A stretch of DNA of 64,000 bases from DAOPZC01 sp035353175 (GTDB lineage Bacteria; Verrucomicrobiota; Kiritimatiellia; RFP12; UBA1067): NCBI GenBank assembly GCA_035353175.1, contig DAOPZC010000017.1, positions 7,210 to 71,209 of the forward strand, read 5' to 3'. Position 1 is the stretch's first letter. Each line of letters starts with the position of its first letter. Positions 7,841-17,300 of the stretch are shown in pieces. The position numbers and the translations under genes are program-made. The notes beneath the pieces are model-generated. The model was not told the origin of the DNA. It made no database searches and saw nothing but the letters and a program-made list of their open reading frames with translations.

Positions 7841-10051
7841 ATGACGACGTCATCGACACATAGCGCCATCCCGCCATCCCCGCCCGAGGACGGGCCGTCC
7901 GACACCGTGAGCGGGACCGTCGAGTCAATCGTTTACCGGAACGACGAGACCGGCTACACGGTTTGCACCGTCAAAACACAAAGCGGCGTCCGGGCGCGCG
8001 AGGAGTTCATCACCCTCGTCGGCACCTGCGCCACGATGTGGGAAGGCGAGGAACTGCACGCCGAAGGCCAGTGGATCCGGCACCCGTCGCACGGCCAGCA
8101 GTTCCAGGCCAAAGCCATCACCTGCATCACGCCGACCTCCACCGAGGGCATCCGACGCTACCTCTCCAGCGGCATGATCAAAGGCATCGGCCCCAAATTC
8201 GCGCAGCGCATCGTCGACAGGTTCGGCGAAAAAACCCTCGACGTCATCGACAAGGAGTCCGGCCGGCTCCGCGAGGTCGAGGGCATCGGCGAAGGCCGCC
8301 GCAAGCTGATCAAAGAGTCGTGGGTCGAACAGCGCGGCGTGCGCGAGATCATGATCTTCCTGCAATCACACGGCATCGGCACGGCCAAAGCCTCGCGCAT
8401 CTACCGCCAGTACGGGGCAGACGCCATCGCCATCGTCAAACGCAACCCCTACCGTCTCTGCGAGGACGTCTGGGGAATCGGCTTCAAGACGGCAGACGCC
8501 ATCGCGCTCAGCGTCGGCATCCCGCATGACTCCGAAGTCCGAGCCCGCGCCGGGCTCATCTACACGCTTCAGACCGAAGCCGACGATGGCGGGCACTGCT
8601 TCACCGTGGACGCCGACCTGCTGCTGCACGCGCAGGAGCTGCTCGACATCTCGGTTGAGATCCTCGCCGACGCGCTCGCGAAGGAGTACGAGAAAGGCAC
8701 GCTGGTCAAAGAGGAGAACCGCGTCTACCTGCGCGACCTCTACCGCGCCGAAGCGCGCGTCGCCGACAAGCTGCAACATCTGCTCGGCACGCCCCGCGCC
8801 TTCGCGCCCATCGACGCGGACAAGGCCATCACCTGGGCCGAGGGCAAGATGGGTCTGCGGCTGGCCCCGCTTCAGCGCGAGGCGCTCGGCAACGCCATCC
8901 GCTCCAAAATCTCGATCATCACCGGTGGCCCGGGCGTCGGCAAGACCACCATCATCCGCGCCCTCACCGAAATTTTCAGTGCCCGCAAACTTGTCATCCG
9001 CCTCGCGGCCCCCACCGGCCGCGCCGCCAAACGCATGGCCGAGGCGACCGGCCACGAAGCGCAAACCATCCACCGCCTGCTCAAGTTCAACCCCAGCGTA
9101 GGCGGTTTCGAATTCACCGGCGAAAACCCGATGGAAGGCGATTGCTTCATCCTCGACGAAACCTCCATGATCGACATCAAGCTCATGGACCAGTTCCTTC
9201 AGGCCATGCCGGCCTCCGTGACACTCATCCTCGTGGGCGACATCGACCAGTTGCCGAGCGTCGGCCCCGGCAACGTCCTGCGCGACCTGATCGGTTCGGG
9301 AGAGCTCCCGTGCTGCCGGCTCGACACCATTTTCAGGCAAGACACCTCCGGCCTCATCGTGCGCAACGCCCACCACGTCAACCGCGGTGAGCCGCTGGAG
9401 ACGCGCGCGGGCGAAAGCGATTTCTACTTCGTGGAAACAGGCGAGCCCGAGAAGATCATCGCGCGCACCGTGGAGCTGATGACGCAGCGCATCCCGCAAA
9501 AATTCAAAATGGATCCGCTCACCGACGTGCAGGTGCTCACCCCCATGCGCAAGAACCTGCTCGGCACGGAGAACCTCAACGACGTGATCCAAACCGCGCT
9601 CAACCCCTCCGGCCCCTCGCTGGTGCGCGGCTGCGTCCACTTCCGGGCCCATGACCGCGTGATGCAGCTTCGCAACAACTACGACAAAGAGGTTTTCAAC
9701 GGCGACATCGGCTTCATCCAAGAGGTCGACGAGGAGGACCGCGCGCTGGTCGTGCTCTTCGACGGCCGGCCCGTGCGCTATGCGCAGAGCGAGCTGGACG
9801 AGCTGGTGCTCGCCTACGCCTGCTCGATCCACAAATCGCAAGGCAGCGAATACCCGGCCGTGATCGTGCTGATGCATACGCAGCACTATAAGCTGCTGCA
9901 GCGCAACCTGCTCTACACCGCCATCACGCGCGGCAAAAAGTTGGTGCTTGTGGTCGGCTCCTCCCGCGCCATCCAAATCGCGATCAAGGCAAACCAGGTC
10001 CGCGAGCGCCGCACCACGCTTAAAGAGCGACTCCGCGGGCCACGGCATTGA
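7841..10051 (+). CDS. recD2: RecD2 ATP-dependent 5'-3' DNA helicase
   Basis: 736 residues, normal for RecD2 (RecD-like helicases that work without RecBC). The N-terminal OB-like domain begins VSGTVESIVYRNDETGYTV. Helix-hairpin-helix repeats follow (GIGPKFAQRIV, VEGIGEGRRKLI, GIGTAKASRIY and VWGIGFKTAD), then a helicase core with Walker A GGPGVGKTT near residue 362, Walker B CFILDETSMID, GDIDQLPSVGPG, and the C-terminal UvrD-like motif CSIHKSQGSEYPAV with YTAITRGKK. ATG 7841 was preferred over the upstream in-frame ATG 7733 because the homology starts after it and the upstream stretch spans a palindrome. The Shine-Dalgarno is weak. It acts in DNA repair and recombination in the cytoplasm and stands alone, not in an operon. 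Confidence 0.95.
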   Translation: MTTSSTHSAIPPSPPEDGPSDTVSGTVESIVYRNDETGYTVCTVKTQSGVRAREEFITLVGTCATMWEGEELHAEGQWIRHPSHGQQFQAKAITCITPTSTEGIRRYLSSGMIKGIGPKFAQRIVDRFGEKTLDVIDKESGRLREVEGIGEGRRKLIKESWVEQRGVREIMIFLQSHGIGTAKASRIYRQYGADAIAIVKRNPYRLCEDVWGIGFKTADAIALSVGIPHDSEVRARAGLIYTLQTEADDGGHCFTVDADLLLHAQELLDISVEILADALAKEYEKGTLVKEENRVYLRDLYRAEARVADKLQHLLGTPRAFAPIDADKAITWAEGKMGLRLAPLQREALGNAIRSKISIITGGPGVGKTTIIRALTEIFSARKLVIRLAAPTGRAAKRMAEATGHEAQTIHRLLKFNPSVGGFEFTGENPMEGDCFILDETSMIDIKLMDQFLQAMPASVTLILVGDIDQLPSVGPGNVLRDLIGSGELPCCRLDTIFRQDTSGLIVRNAHHVNRGEPLETRAGESDFYFVETGEPEKIIARTVELMTQRIPQKFKMDPLTDVQVLTPMRKNLLGTENLNDVIQTALNPSGPSLVRGCVHFRAHDRVMQLRNNYDKEVFNGDIGFIQEVDEEDRALVVLFDGRPVRYAQSELDELVLAYACSIHKSQGSEYPAVIVLMHTQHYKLLQRNLLYTAITRGKKLVLVVGSSRAIQIAIKANQVRERRTTLKERLRGPRH

Positions 10052-10148
10052 CACGACAACAGCGACCTGTTATCTTTCACCCTAATGTTAACCGCTGTGC
10101 GTCAGGTGGAAACGCTCTGGCACGCGGCACAACCGGAGGATACAAGGT

Positions 10149-10250
10149 ATGGCCAAAAGTCATGACGCGAAAAAAGAAGAAAAGAAGAAACCTGCGTTGA
10201 GTTTGAAAGAAAAGCGCCAGGCGAAAAAAGCCAAAAAAGCGGCGCAGTAA
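10149..10250 (+). CDS. 33-residue Lys/Ala-rich small protein
   Basis: ATG 10149 has GGAGGA 9 nt upstream, the frame ends with TAA at 10250, and a strong terminator follows 11 nt later, so this looks like a complete small gene. The product starts MAKSHDAKKEEKKKP and ends KEKRQAKKAKKAAQ; half of the residues are Lys or Arg and it is predicted to be a charged helix. I recall tiny conserved proteins with an SHDAKK...LKEKRxAKKAKK pattern in several phyla, without a known role. Nucleic-acid or ribosome binding is a guess from charge alone. Confidence 0.65.
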   Translation: MAKSHDAKKEEKKKPALSLKEKRQAKKAKKAAQ

Positions 10251-10261
10251 CCCATCCGACG

Positions 10262-10297
10262 GCTCGCCCCCTTCACCCGGTGGGCGAGCTTTTTTTT
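10262..10297 (+). terminator. Rho-independent terminator
   Basis: Perfect 8-bp stem GCTCGCCC (10262-10269) / GGGCGAGC (10282-10289) with a 12-nt loop, followed by eight T. It ends the small Lys-rich gene and isolates the glycoside hydrolase gene from upstream transcription. Confidence 0.9.
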
Positions 10298-10352
10298 CAG
10301 GCCGGCAGGACGTGCCGCGGAACGCGCAAGGAGCGTCCGGTCGCATCCCGTC

Positions 10353-10381
10353 TTGAACTGGCATAGCGATTGCTCTATTGT
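10353..10381 (+). promoter_or_regulatory. Candidate promoter placing transcription start at the hydrolase ATG
   Basis: TTGAAC (10353-10358), a 17-nt spacer, TATTGT (10376-10381). The start would fall at about 10388, essentially the A of ATG 10389. The spacer also contains TGGCATAGCGATTGCT (10359-10374), a GG-N10-GC sigma-54-like match that would start transcription about 4 nt before the ATG. Either reading gives a leaderless mRNA; no Shine-Dalgarno is seen. Confidence 0.45.
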
Positions 10382-10388
10382 ATCCGCC

Positions 10389-12713
10389 ATGTATAATGTT
10401 TCAACTCACCTGAGCGCTTTCACCCTCCTCGTCCTTCTGGCTGTCGCGGCCGACGTAACGCAGGCGGAGCCGGTTTCGCTCGGGGTCGCCTTGGACGGCG
10501 ATCCGGCGCTCAAGCCTTTACCCTTTGCGGCTGAACTGGTCTTCCCGGGCGAGCGGAACTTCCATCTGCACGCGCCGGCCGCGACCAATTGGTTAACGGG
10601 ATGCACGCTGTCCGTAACCGTCGTCTGGCCGGAGGGGGCGCCCGTATATTCCGGCGCCCTGGTCTGGCTGAAAGACCGCGACGATTACTGGCACCAATAC
10701 CTGGCCCCCGGCCACCTGAATGCCGGAGCCACTAACACCCTCACGATTCCTCTCCAGCCCGGCGCCGCCGGTTGGCAGACGCCTGGCCATTCGCTGGCGT
10801 GGCATCACAGGGTCCGCCTCAATCCGCAATCGGCCGGATTTCGCGTCTTTGCCGACACAACCTTCACTGGAAAGTGCGTTCTGGTGTCCGCAACGCTGGA
10901 AACGCAGGCGCCGTCGGGCGCGCCCGTCTTATCGAAAATCCGGCCCGTCACGAGCACCGCCCGGTCACGCTCCCTCTACGAGCTGCGCTTCGACCTGCCC
11001 GACCGCTACACCAACCCCTTTGATCCCACGCAGATCGACGCCGGCGCAACCGTCATCACCCCTGAGGGGACAACCAACCTTGTCCACGCCTTTTACTACC
11101 AGCCGCACTACCGACTGGAGGACGAGCTCGGCGAGCCGGTCGAGCCAGACGGGCTGCCCGAATGGCGCATACGCTACTGCCCGCGCACGCCGGGCGACTA
11201 CGCCGTCACGCTCTATGCCCACGACACGTTCGGAGAGACGGTCGTCACCAACGCGCTGCGCTTCACCGCCGCGCCCCCGGCGGAGGACGCTTTGCGCTTT
11301 GTGCGTGTCTCACAGAAGGACCGCCGTTATTTCGAATTCGACGACGGCTCGCTGTTCTATCCCATCGGCCACAACACGCGCTCCGCGACCGACGCGCGCA
11401 TGGACGACAAGTTCCCCTGGGTCTTTCGCAAAGCCGAAGGCTCCACCGCATACCGCCGCTATTTCAAGCGCATGCAGGAGACGGGCGAGAACATGGCCGA
11501 AATCTGGATGAGCGCCTGGTCGCTGGGCCTCGAGTGGACGGAAGGCGTCAGCGGCTATCACGGGGCCAACGACTTCCATATGGGCAACGCCTGGGAGCTG
11601 GACCGCGTCATCGATCTCGCGCTCCAGCATCGCATCTACCTGAACCTCGTGCTCAATTACCACGGGCGCATCAGCACCTGGAGCGACCCCGAGTGGCACC
11701 TGCACCCCTACAATCAGAAGACGCCCGGCGGCTGGTTGAACATGCCGCTCGAATTCTTCAGCGACGCCCGAGCGATCGAGATGCAGCGGCGCTTCTGCCG
11801 CTACACCCAAGCCCGCTGGGGCTGGGCGCCCGTCATTTTCGGCTATGAATTATGCAGCGAACTTAACCTCACCGGCCATGAGACCCACCACCGGACGCAT
11901 TTCGACCCCGCCGTTGTGGAGTGGTGCCGCGTCCTCGGAGGCTATCTCAAAACCATCGACCCCTACGGGCATCTGGTTTCCGCGCACGTTTCGAACGACT
12001 ACACGTTCCTTAATCCGGCGCTGTGTAGCCTGCCAGAGATGGATTTCAATCCGCTCGATGCCTATAACAACAGGAGCCCGGAACACCCCGAGCGCATCAT
12101 CGCCCTCACCGTCGGCACGGCGGATGCCGGGCAGAACTACAACAAACCGATCCTCATCACCGAGTTCGGCGGGTCTGCCATGGCGACCAGTCTAGAAAAA
12201 CTGATGATCGAGCAGCACGGGGCGCTCTGGTCCGGCGCCTGTCTGCCGCTAGCCGGCATCCCCATGTTCTGGTGGTGGCAGGTGATCGACGAGAACAACC
12301 TCTATCCACGCTACACCGCGATCAAGAAGTTCATGGAAGGGGTCGACCCGCGCGACACCGCGGCGAAACGCGTGCCGATCGTGCTGGGCGTCGCCGAGGG
12401 CGGCGACAAGGAACAGCTGCAGAAGTTCGCCGCCGTCTGCACCGCCTCGTCCGAGAAAGCCCGCGGATACATCCATCCCGCACGTTTCGCCCGCGCCGGC
12501 GAAGCGCCCCCCGCCGCCGATCGTCTCACCGTCAACATCGAGGGCTTCATCCCCGGTCTCTACCGGGTGGAGTTTTTCGAAACCGAAGCTGGAACGTCTG
12601 TCCGCCGCTTTGACGTGCGAAGCCAGGATAGAGTGCTCACGATCCCGGTCCCCAAGTTCAATTCCGACTGCGCCTTTAAACTTCATCTGCTGACACCCGT
12701 TGCAAAAAAGTGA
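10389..12713 (+). CDS. Secreted DUF5060-type glycoside hydrolase, clan GH-A-like
   Basis: 774 residues from ATG 10389, chosen because it begins a signal peptide (residues 1-27, ending VTQAEP). An N-terminal beta-sandwich (about 30-190) precedes a DUF5060-like domain (about 200-300), a TIM barrel (about 315-650) and a C-terminal beta domain. Probable catalytic pair: Glu491 in YELCSELN (position of the NE acid/base of clan A) and Glu592 in ILITEFGG (nucleophile). Aromatic, histidine-bearing segments such as HLHPYNQ and PMFWWWQ fit a substrate cleft. It likely cleaves an external plant or algal polysaccharide; the substrate is unknown. There is no Shine-Dalgarno. The unknown secreted protein follows 54 nt later and may be co-transcribed. 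Confidence 0.8.
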   Translation: MYNVSTHLSAFTLLVLLAVAADVTQAEPVSLGVALDGDPALKPLPFAAELVFPGERNFHLHAPAATNWLTGCTLSVTVVWPEGAPVYSGALVWLKDRDDYWHQYLAPGHLNAGATNTLTIPLQPGAAGWQTPGHSLAWHHRVRLNPQSAGFRVFADTTFTGKCVLVSATLETQAPSGAPVLSKIRPVTSTARSRSLYELRFDLPDRYTNPFDPTQIDAGATVITPEGTTNLVHAFYYQPHYRLEDELGEPVEPDGLPEWRIRYCPRTPGDYAVTLYAHDTFGETVVTNALRFTAAPPAEDALRFVRVSQKDRRYFEFDDGSLFYPIGHNTRSATDARMDDKFPWVFRKAEGSTAYRRYFKRMQETGENMAEIWMSAWSLGLEWTEGVSGYHGANDFHMGNAWELDRVIDLALQHRIYLNLVLNYHGRISTWSDPEWHLHPYNQKTPGGWLNMPLEFFSDARAIEMQRRFCRYTQARWGWAPVIFGYELCSELNLTGHETHHRTHFDPAVVEWCRVLGGYLKTIDPYGHLVSAHVSNDYTFLNPALCSLPEMDFNPLDAYNNRSPEHPERIIALTVGTADAGQNYNKPILITEFGGSAMATSLEKLMIEQHGALWSGACLPLAGIPMFWWWQVIDENNLYPRYTAIKKFMEGVDPRDTAAKRVPIVLGVAEGGDKEQLQKFAAVCTASSEKARGYIHPARFARAGEAPPAADRLTVNIEGFIPGLYRVEFFETEAGTSVRRFDVRSQDRVLTIPVPKFNSDCAFKLHLLTPVAKK

Positions 12714-12767
12714 CAGGACGCTGATTCTCGGCGCTTCCTTGCAGCGCGGTTAAACAAGGAGTCAGTC

Positions 12768-13736
12768 ATGCGTACGCGGATTCTGTTCGGTTGCGCGTGT
12801 GGCGCGGCGTTGCTCGCCCCGGGACAGTCCCTCAACATCGGCCAGGGAGGAATCAGCACCTCGGACCGCGGCAGCGTGGCACTGGCTCCGCCTCCGCGCA
12901 CCGTCGGCCAAGCGCTGGTCATGGCAGACCTGCCGATTGCCGCATCCCCCCCGCTGTTCTATCTCAACTGCGGCACAAGCGGACGTTACGGACCTTACGC
13001 GCTCGCGGACAACACCGCCGTCGGCAGCAAGCAAGCACCCTACCTCTTGCGCATGTTCGACTACGGTCAGCACTTCACCCTGCACCCTTCGAACAACACC
13101 GCCATCACTTACGGGCCATTCGCCGCAACGAACGGCGCCACGGTCGCCATCGGCAACACCGTCATGTCGGTTCTTCGGTTTCCGCCGAGGCTGTCGGTGA
13201 CGCTGAACCACCCCGGCAAGATCAATCAGACGCCGCTGATCGGCATCGCGCCTTACAACAGCGCCCTGATCCGCGAACTTTACGGCCTGCGCGCGAAATA
13301 CGTCAACCTCGCCAACCGGGTCGACGTCGATTCCGCCGATGTCCAGCTTGAAGGCACGCCGCGTATTTATTCGCGGCGCGCGGGCAGTTCGTTCTCTCCC
13401 GTTGTCAGCACCTCCGCGCGCGACAAGCAGAATGCGTCGAAAGGCGCGGAACTGAGCGCGATCAATTTCCTCGAGACGCTCTTCGGACAGGCTTTCCGCA
13501 TCCGTTCGCAGGCCATCACCGAGGGCACCACCTATCATTTCGGCATGCCGCCCGGCGACTATGTGTTCTGCGCCCTTCAGAAAGTGAAAGACGCCCGCAC
13601 ACAGGGCATCACGGGATCGGCGACCGCCGTCTGGTGGACCACCTTCCATTTCGACGGCGAACATCCCCTCGCGCTTTTCCTCACCGCCGACAACGCCATC
13701 ACATGGCGCGAGATTTTCCCCTTCGACAAGAAATAA
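12768..13736 (+). CDS. Secreted protein of unknown function
   Basis: 322 residues with AAGGAG 7 nt before ATG 12768. The N-terminus MRTRILFGCACGAALLAPG is a short signal peptide; a Cys in CACGAALL could be mistaken for a lipobox but the context is poor. The body is beta-rich, Asn/Thr-rich and has no motif I recognise. A stretch with NTAITYGPFAATNGATVAIG and a late WWTTFHFDG suggest a compact extracellular beta domain. It follows the glycoside hydrolase in the same orientation, so a role at the cell surface linked to polysaccharide use is possible but unproven. Confidence 0.65.
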   Translation: MRTRILFGCACGAALLAPGQSLNIGQGGISTSDRGSVALAPPPRTVGQALVMADLPIAASPPLFYLNCGTSGRYGPYALADNTAVGSKQAPYLLRMFDYGQHFTLHPSNNTAITYGPFAATNGATVAIGNTVMSVLRFPPRLSVTLNHPGKINQTPLIGIAPYNSALIRELYGLRAKYVNLANRVDVDSADVQLEGTPRIYSRRAGSSFSPVVSTSARDKQNASKGAELSAINFLETLFGQAFRIRSQAITEGTTYHFGMPPGDYVFCALQKVKDARTQGITGSATAVWWTTFHFDGEHPLALFLTADNAITWREIFPFDKK

Positions 13737-13801
13737 GCCGAAGCGGAGTCTCACCCGCAACCGGGCCCCGACGCCGTGTGCGGCGTGCGGCGAAAACGCC
13801 T

Positions 13802-14140
13802 TTATTTCTTTGCCGCGTTCGCCCTGTTGATCGCGGCGGCCTGCCGGCCGATGGCCTCAACCGTCTTGCCGTTGGCTTTGGCGATCGCCTCGTAACCGAT
13901 CTTGCGATCCGCGTTCTCCGCCTTGACGAGTGCGGCCTGGGCAGCGTCCAATCCGGCTTTGGCGGCAAGATACCCGTCCGCGCCTTCCTCCGCCTTACCC
14001 GTCAGCACCAGCACGACCACAGCATCCTTACGCGCCTTGCGCCGTTCCTTCGCGTCGCTCATGTCGTCGGCCTGAACAAGGCACACGACTCCCACGACCG
14101 CTGCAAACAACACACTCATGACTCGTTTCATCGGCATCAT
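13802..14140 (-). CDS. ydbL: YdbL-family (DUF1318) periplasmic protein
   Basis: 112 residues. ATG 14140 is preceded by GGAAAGGAT. A signal peptide runs to about residue 25 (VVCLVQADD). The mature part matches YdbL: ADGYLAAKAGLDAAQAALVKAENADRKIGYEAIAKANGKTVEAIG, i.e. the characteristic GYLAA ... ALVxxxNAxRKxxYxxIAxxNG ... VG pattern. In E. coli YdbL acts with YdbH and YnbE in lipid transport to the outer membrane. It lies directly after the YnbE gene, the same order as in E. coli. Confidence 0.85.
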   Translation of the reverse strand: MMPMKRVMSVLFAAVVGVVCLVQADDMSDAKERRKARKDAVVVLVLTGKAEEGADGYLAAKAGLDAAQAALVKAENADRKIGYEAIAKANGKTVEAIGRQAAAINRANAAKK

Positions 14141-14168
14141 TTTTTCTATCCTTTCCTTGACGCTTCGG

Positions 14169-14342
14169 TCAATCCAATTTCAAGAAGTCTTCTAGCTCTT
14201 TCTGGACCTTGAGGTTCACATCCATCGTGATGTGGATCGGTTTGATCTCGTGCTCGGTCTTGACCGAGATGCAGCCGCCCAACAACGACGACGACAACGC
14301 CAACAACAGAGCGGTCAGCATAGCTCTCCTGGTTCTCTTCAT
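14169..14342 (-). CDS. ynbE: YnbE-like outer-membrane lipoprotein (57 residues)
   Basis: ATG 14342 with GGAGGAGAA upstream; TGA at 14169. The sequence opens MKRTRRAMLTALLLALSSSL and has a lipobox LGGC at residues 21-24 (Cys24). The mature part is about 34 residues, including KTEHEIKPIHITMDVNLKVQ, which is the YnbE signature (alternating beta strand pairing with the C-terminal edge of YdbH). Cys24 would be lipidated and anchor the protein in the outer membrane. It is sandwiched between ydbH (46-nt gap) and ydbL (28-nt gap). The gene is easily missed because of its size. Confidence 0.85.
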   Translation of the reverse strand: MKRTRRAMLTALLLALSSSLLGGCISVKTEHEIKPIHITMDVNLKVQKELEDFLKLD

Positions 14343-14388
14343 TCGCTTTTCTCCTCCAACCGGCAGGGGGGGTCCCTCCCGGAAAACA

Positions 14389-17300
14389 TCATTTGCGGGA
14401 CAGGTTGAGTCCCATGTTCAGAAGCTCCTCCAGCGGCGCATGCAGATTCAGGTTCAGGTCGACCGGAGCGGGCCACGCCCTATCGTTGGACTTGCCTGCC
14501 ATCTTCATCCGTAACGTGCCGTCGCCATCCTTTCCCGGCTCCAACTCCATTTTGAACGTGTTGAAATCCATATCGCTCAACGCCTTTGACAGCGGGACCT
14601 GGACATCGCCCCTGATCCCCGCCTTATCCAGCAGCGACAGCATCTGCCGGCTATCGTCCAGCTTCAGCCGCCCGCCCTGGCCGGGCAACGAATACAGGAA
14701 GCCGGTCGACACCTTGATCCGCCCGTTGTCGAAGCCCATGGGGATGCGCCCATACAGCACGCCCTCCATCATCCCTTTGAACGGCATGACCATCATCAAC
14801 GCCTCGCCGAGGTCGATCCGGTCGGCGTAAACGACAAAATCGTCCCTCGGCGCTTTGAGGTCCAGATGCAGCGAATACGCGTTCAGGCTTCCTTTGCACC
14901 ACCCGACCTCCATCCGGTCGACAAACAACTCCTGCGGCGTCAGCTGAAAAGCGAATGTCCCCTTTCCCAGCCGGACGTTGCCCGCCTTCGCCGTCAGGAA
15001 CGAAATGAACGGCCGCTCGATTGTCCTGAACGATATTCCGCCCTCGAACGGTACGTCCGCCGCCAATCCGTCGACTTCCATCTGGCCGCACACCGCCCGT
15101 CCATCCGCGACCCGCAACCGGCCCACCACGTGCGGTTGCGTGCCCAAAAAACGCACACGGGCCTCGGCCGACACACGCCCCGAGACCTGCGCGTCCTTGA
15201 GCTTAGCGCACGCCGTGGCCGCCACCGCGTCGTCCGCAGCGATCACCGTATCCGGCATCGAAACGCCGAATTCGACTTGTCTTGGGGAGTCCAGCGGGAC
15301 ACGCACGGTGACCGCCGCCCCCAGCCGGCTCTCCGAGACCCGCGCACCGATGCAGGATTCCACCACATTATCGCGACGCGCAAGAACGAAGCCGTCGGGG
15401 ACAATCTTCAGCCCCTGCGCCTCCATCCGACGCCAGCCGAGACGTTGCCCAGACGGGAACGAAAGCCCCGCGGCGGCAGACCACGTCAGCGGAACCTCGA
15501 CTTCGGCATCCTCCAGCACGGCCAGTGAACCGGCTTTGGCCCAGCCGTTGCTCGCGCAGACCCGCACCTCTGCCACCGCGTTCGACACAGCCACACGCTT
15601 GAATTCGGGCACCTTGAACCGCGCCGTGATCCGCTTCACCCCCGCCTCGCCCAGCCGATTGCTCTCCGGTCCCGCGAGCATCGCCACGTCCCGCAGCCAC
15701 GCCTCGCCCGCCACGGCGAGATTCTCTGCATCATAGCGCAATGACGCCGCCGCGCCCGCCGTCGCGGTCACCTGGGCCGAAGGCTGCGCCGAAGCCACGC
15801 CGAACTCGGGCACGCGCAGCGCCACCGCCCATGCGGGATTGGACGGCAGCCCCGCCACACGCACATCACCCTCGAACGGAACGGCGTTCTCTCCGAGCGA
15901 AAGATTCCGCCGCGCCAAAGCGATTGACTCCCCCATCCGCCCCTTGAAATGACCAGAGGCCGACGCATACGGAGGCGTGGCTGTCAATGACGCGTCCAAT
16001 CCGCCCCGCACCGAAAGGTCCCGCCGGAAAAAATATCCGTCCGCGACCTTGATGTCCGTTGTCAGCGCGCCGGGCTTCGTATCCTCGATCTGGAGCACCC
16101 CCTCCACGCGCACCGTTGCAGCGCCGACGCGGCCTGCCGTCAAGGGCGCGGAAGAGCGCGACGCCTCAGCCGTAAACCGGGCCTGCCCCCCCCACGGCCC
16201 TTGAAACGGACGCGTCACGTCCGCTTCCGCGCGCAAGGCTCCGCCATCCGAGAAAAACACGGGGACAAGCGGCACCAAGCGCGGCAACACCCGCGCGAGC
16301 GAGCGCCCGGGCAGATCCGAATCAAAGGTGGCTGTGACCGACTGATGGGTTGCGCTCTGAAAGAACCGCGCCGAACCGCGCAGACTCAGCATGCGGCCGG
16401 AGTCCTGCGATGCCTCAAAATCCGGGCCAAATCTGAATCCTGAAAGGCCCGCATTGACACGGCACTGCACCTCGCGCGGCGTGCCGGAAGCCTCGACCCG
16501 AAGCGACTGGAACCGCACGAGAGCGTCCTTCGAGGGCATGTCGAAGCCGCTGCCCCGCCCGAGCGCGGCGCTCACCTCAAACGCGCCCGCATTCGTCCAA
16601 TTTGCGAACGCGAATGCGCCCTGCAACGTCAGGCTGCAATTCGTCGGGAAAAGCGTCAAGCCCGCCAACTGCTCCGGCGTCAACCGCCGCGCCAGGGCAA
16701 CGAGCGAGCCAAGGTCGCCGACCGTCAGTTCGGGCGTCACCGAAACATCGCCCGACTCGGCCTGCACCGTCCCTTCGGCCTGTAGGCAGAGCGCGTGCCC
16801 GTCCTGCAGCCGGCCCCACACGCGATAAAGGCCGCCGGTCTCAGCCAACGCACCCGCCTCCATCGTCAGCGAGGCCAACGGCTCATGGCCGGCAGACATG
16901 ACATCAACCCGCACGTCGCGGGCCGAAGCCATCCAGACGGACCCTTTAGCCGCCCCGTTCCCCGCCAGACGCGCGCCTTGGCGCGCCGGTCTCGCGAGAG
17001 TCGGCTTGAGCCGCGCATACACCGGGAAGTCCGGTTTGCCTTCGCAGACCGTCAGCCAAGTCCGGACACCTTGCACATGGACGCGTTCGACATGCCGCCG
17101 CATGAGATCCGCCAGCGAGAAACGCACATCCACTTCGCCGACGGCCAACATGGGGTCGGGCGTCCCCAGCCGGAAATCCTCGATGGTCACACGACCCGGC
17201 TCCAATCGCGAAAGGCGGAACGAGACATCGCTGAAGCCTTGCCGATCAAGGATCCCGCGGACAACGCGCGTGGTCAGGGGAATACGCCACCACCACAGCA

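Noticed and set aside
8366..10054. 562-codon minus-strand frame antisense to recD2
   Set aside because: High-GC third-position shadow; the translation is Val/Asp/Gly-rich with no motifs, and recD2 is certain.
13771..13786. Hairpin ACGCCG/CGGCGT as terminator between convergent genes
   Set aside because: No T-run on either side; too weak to call.
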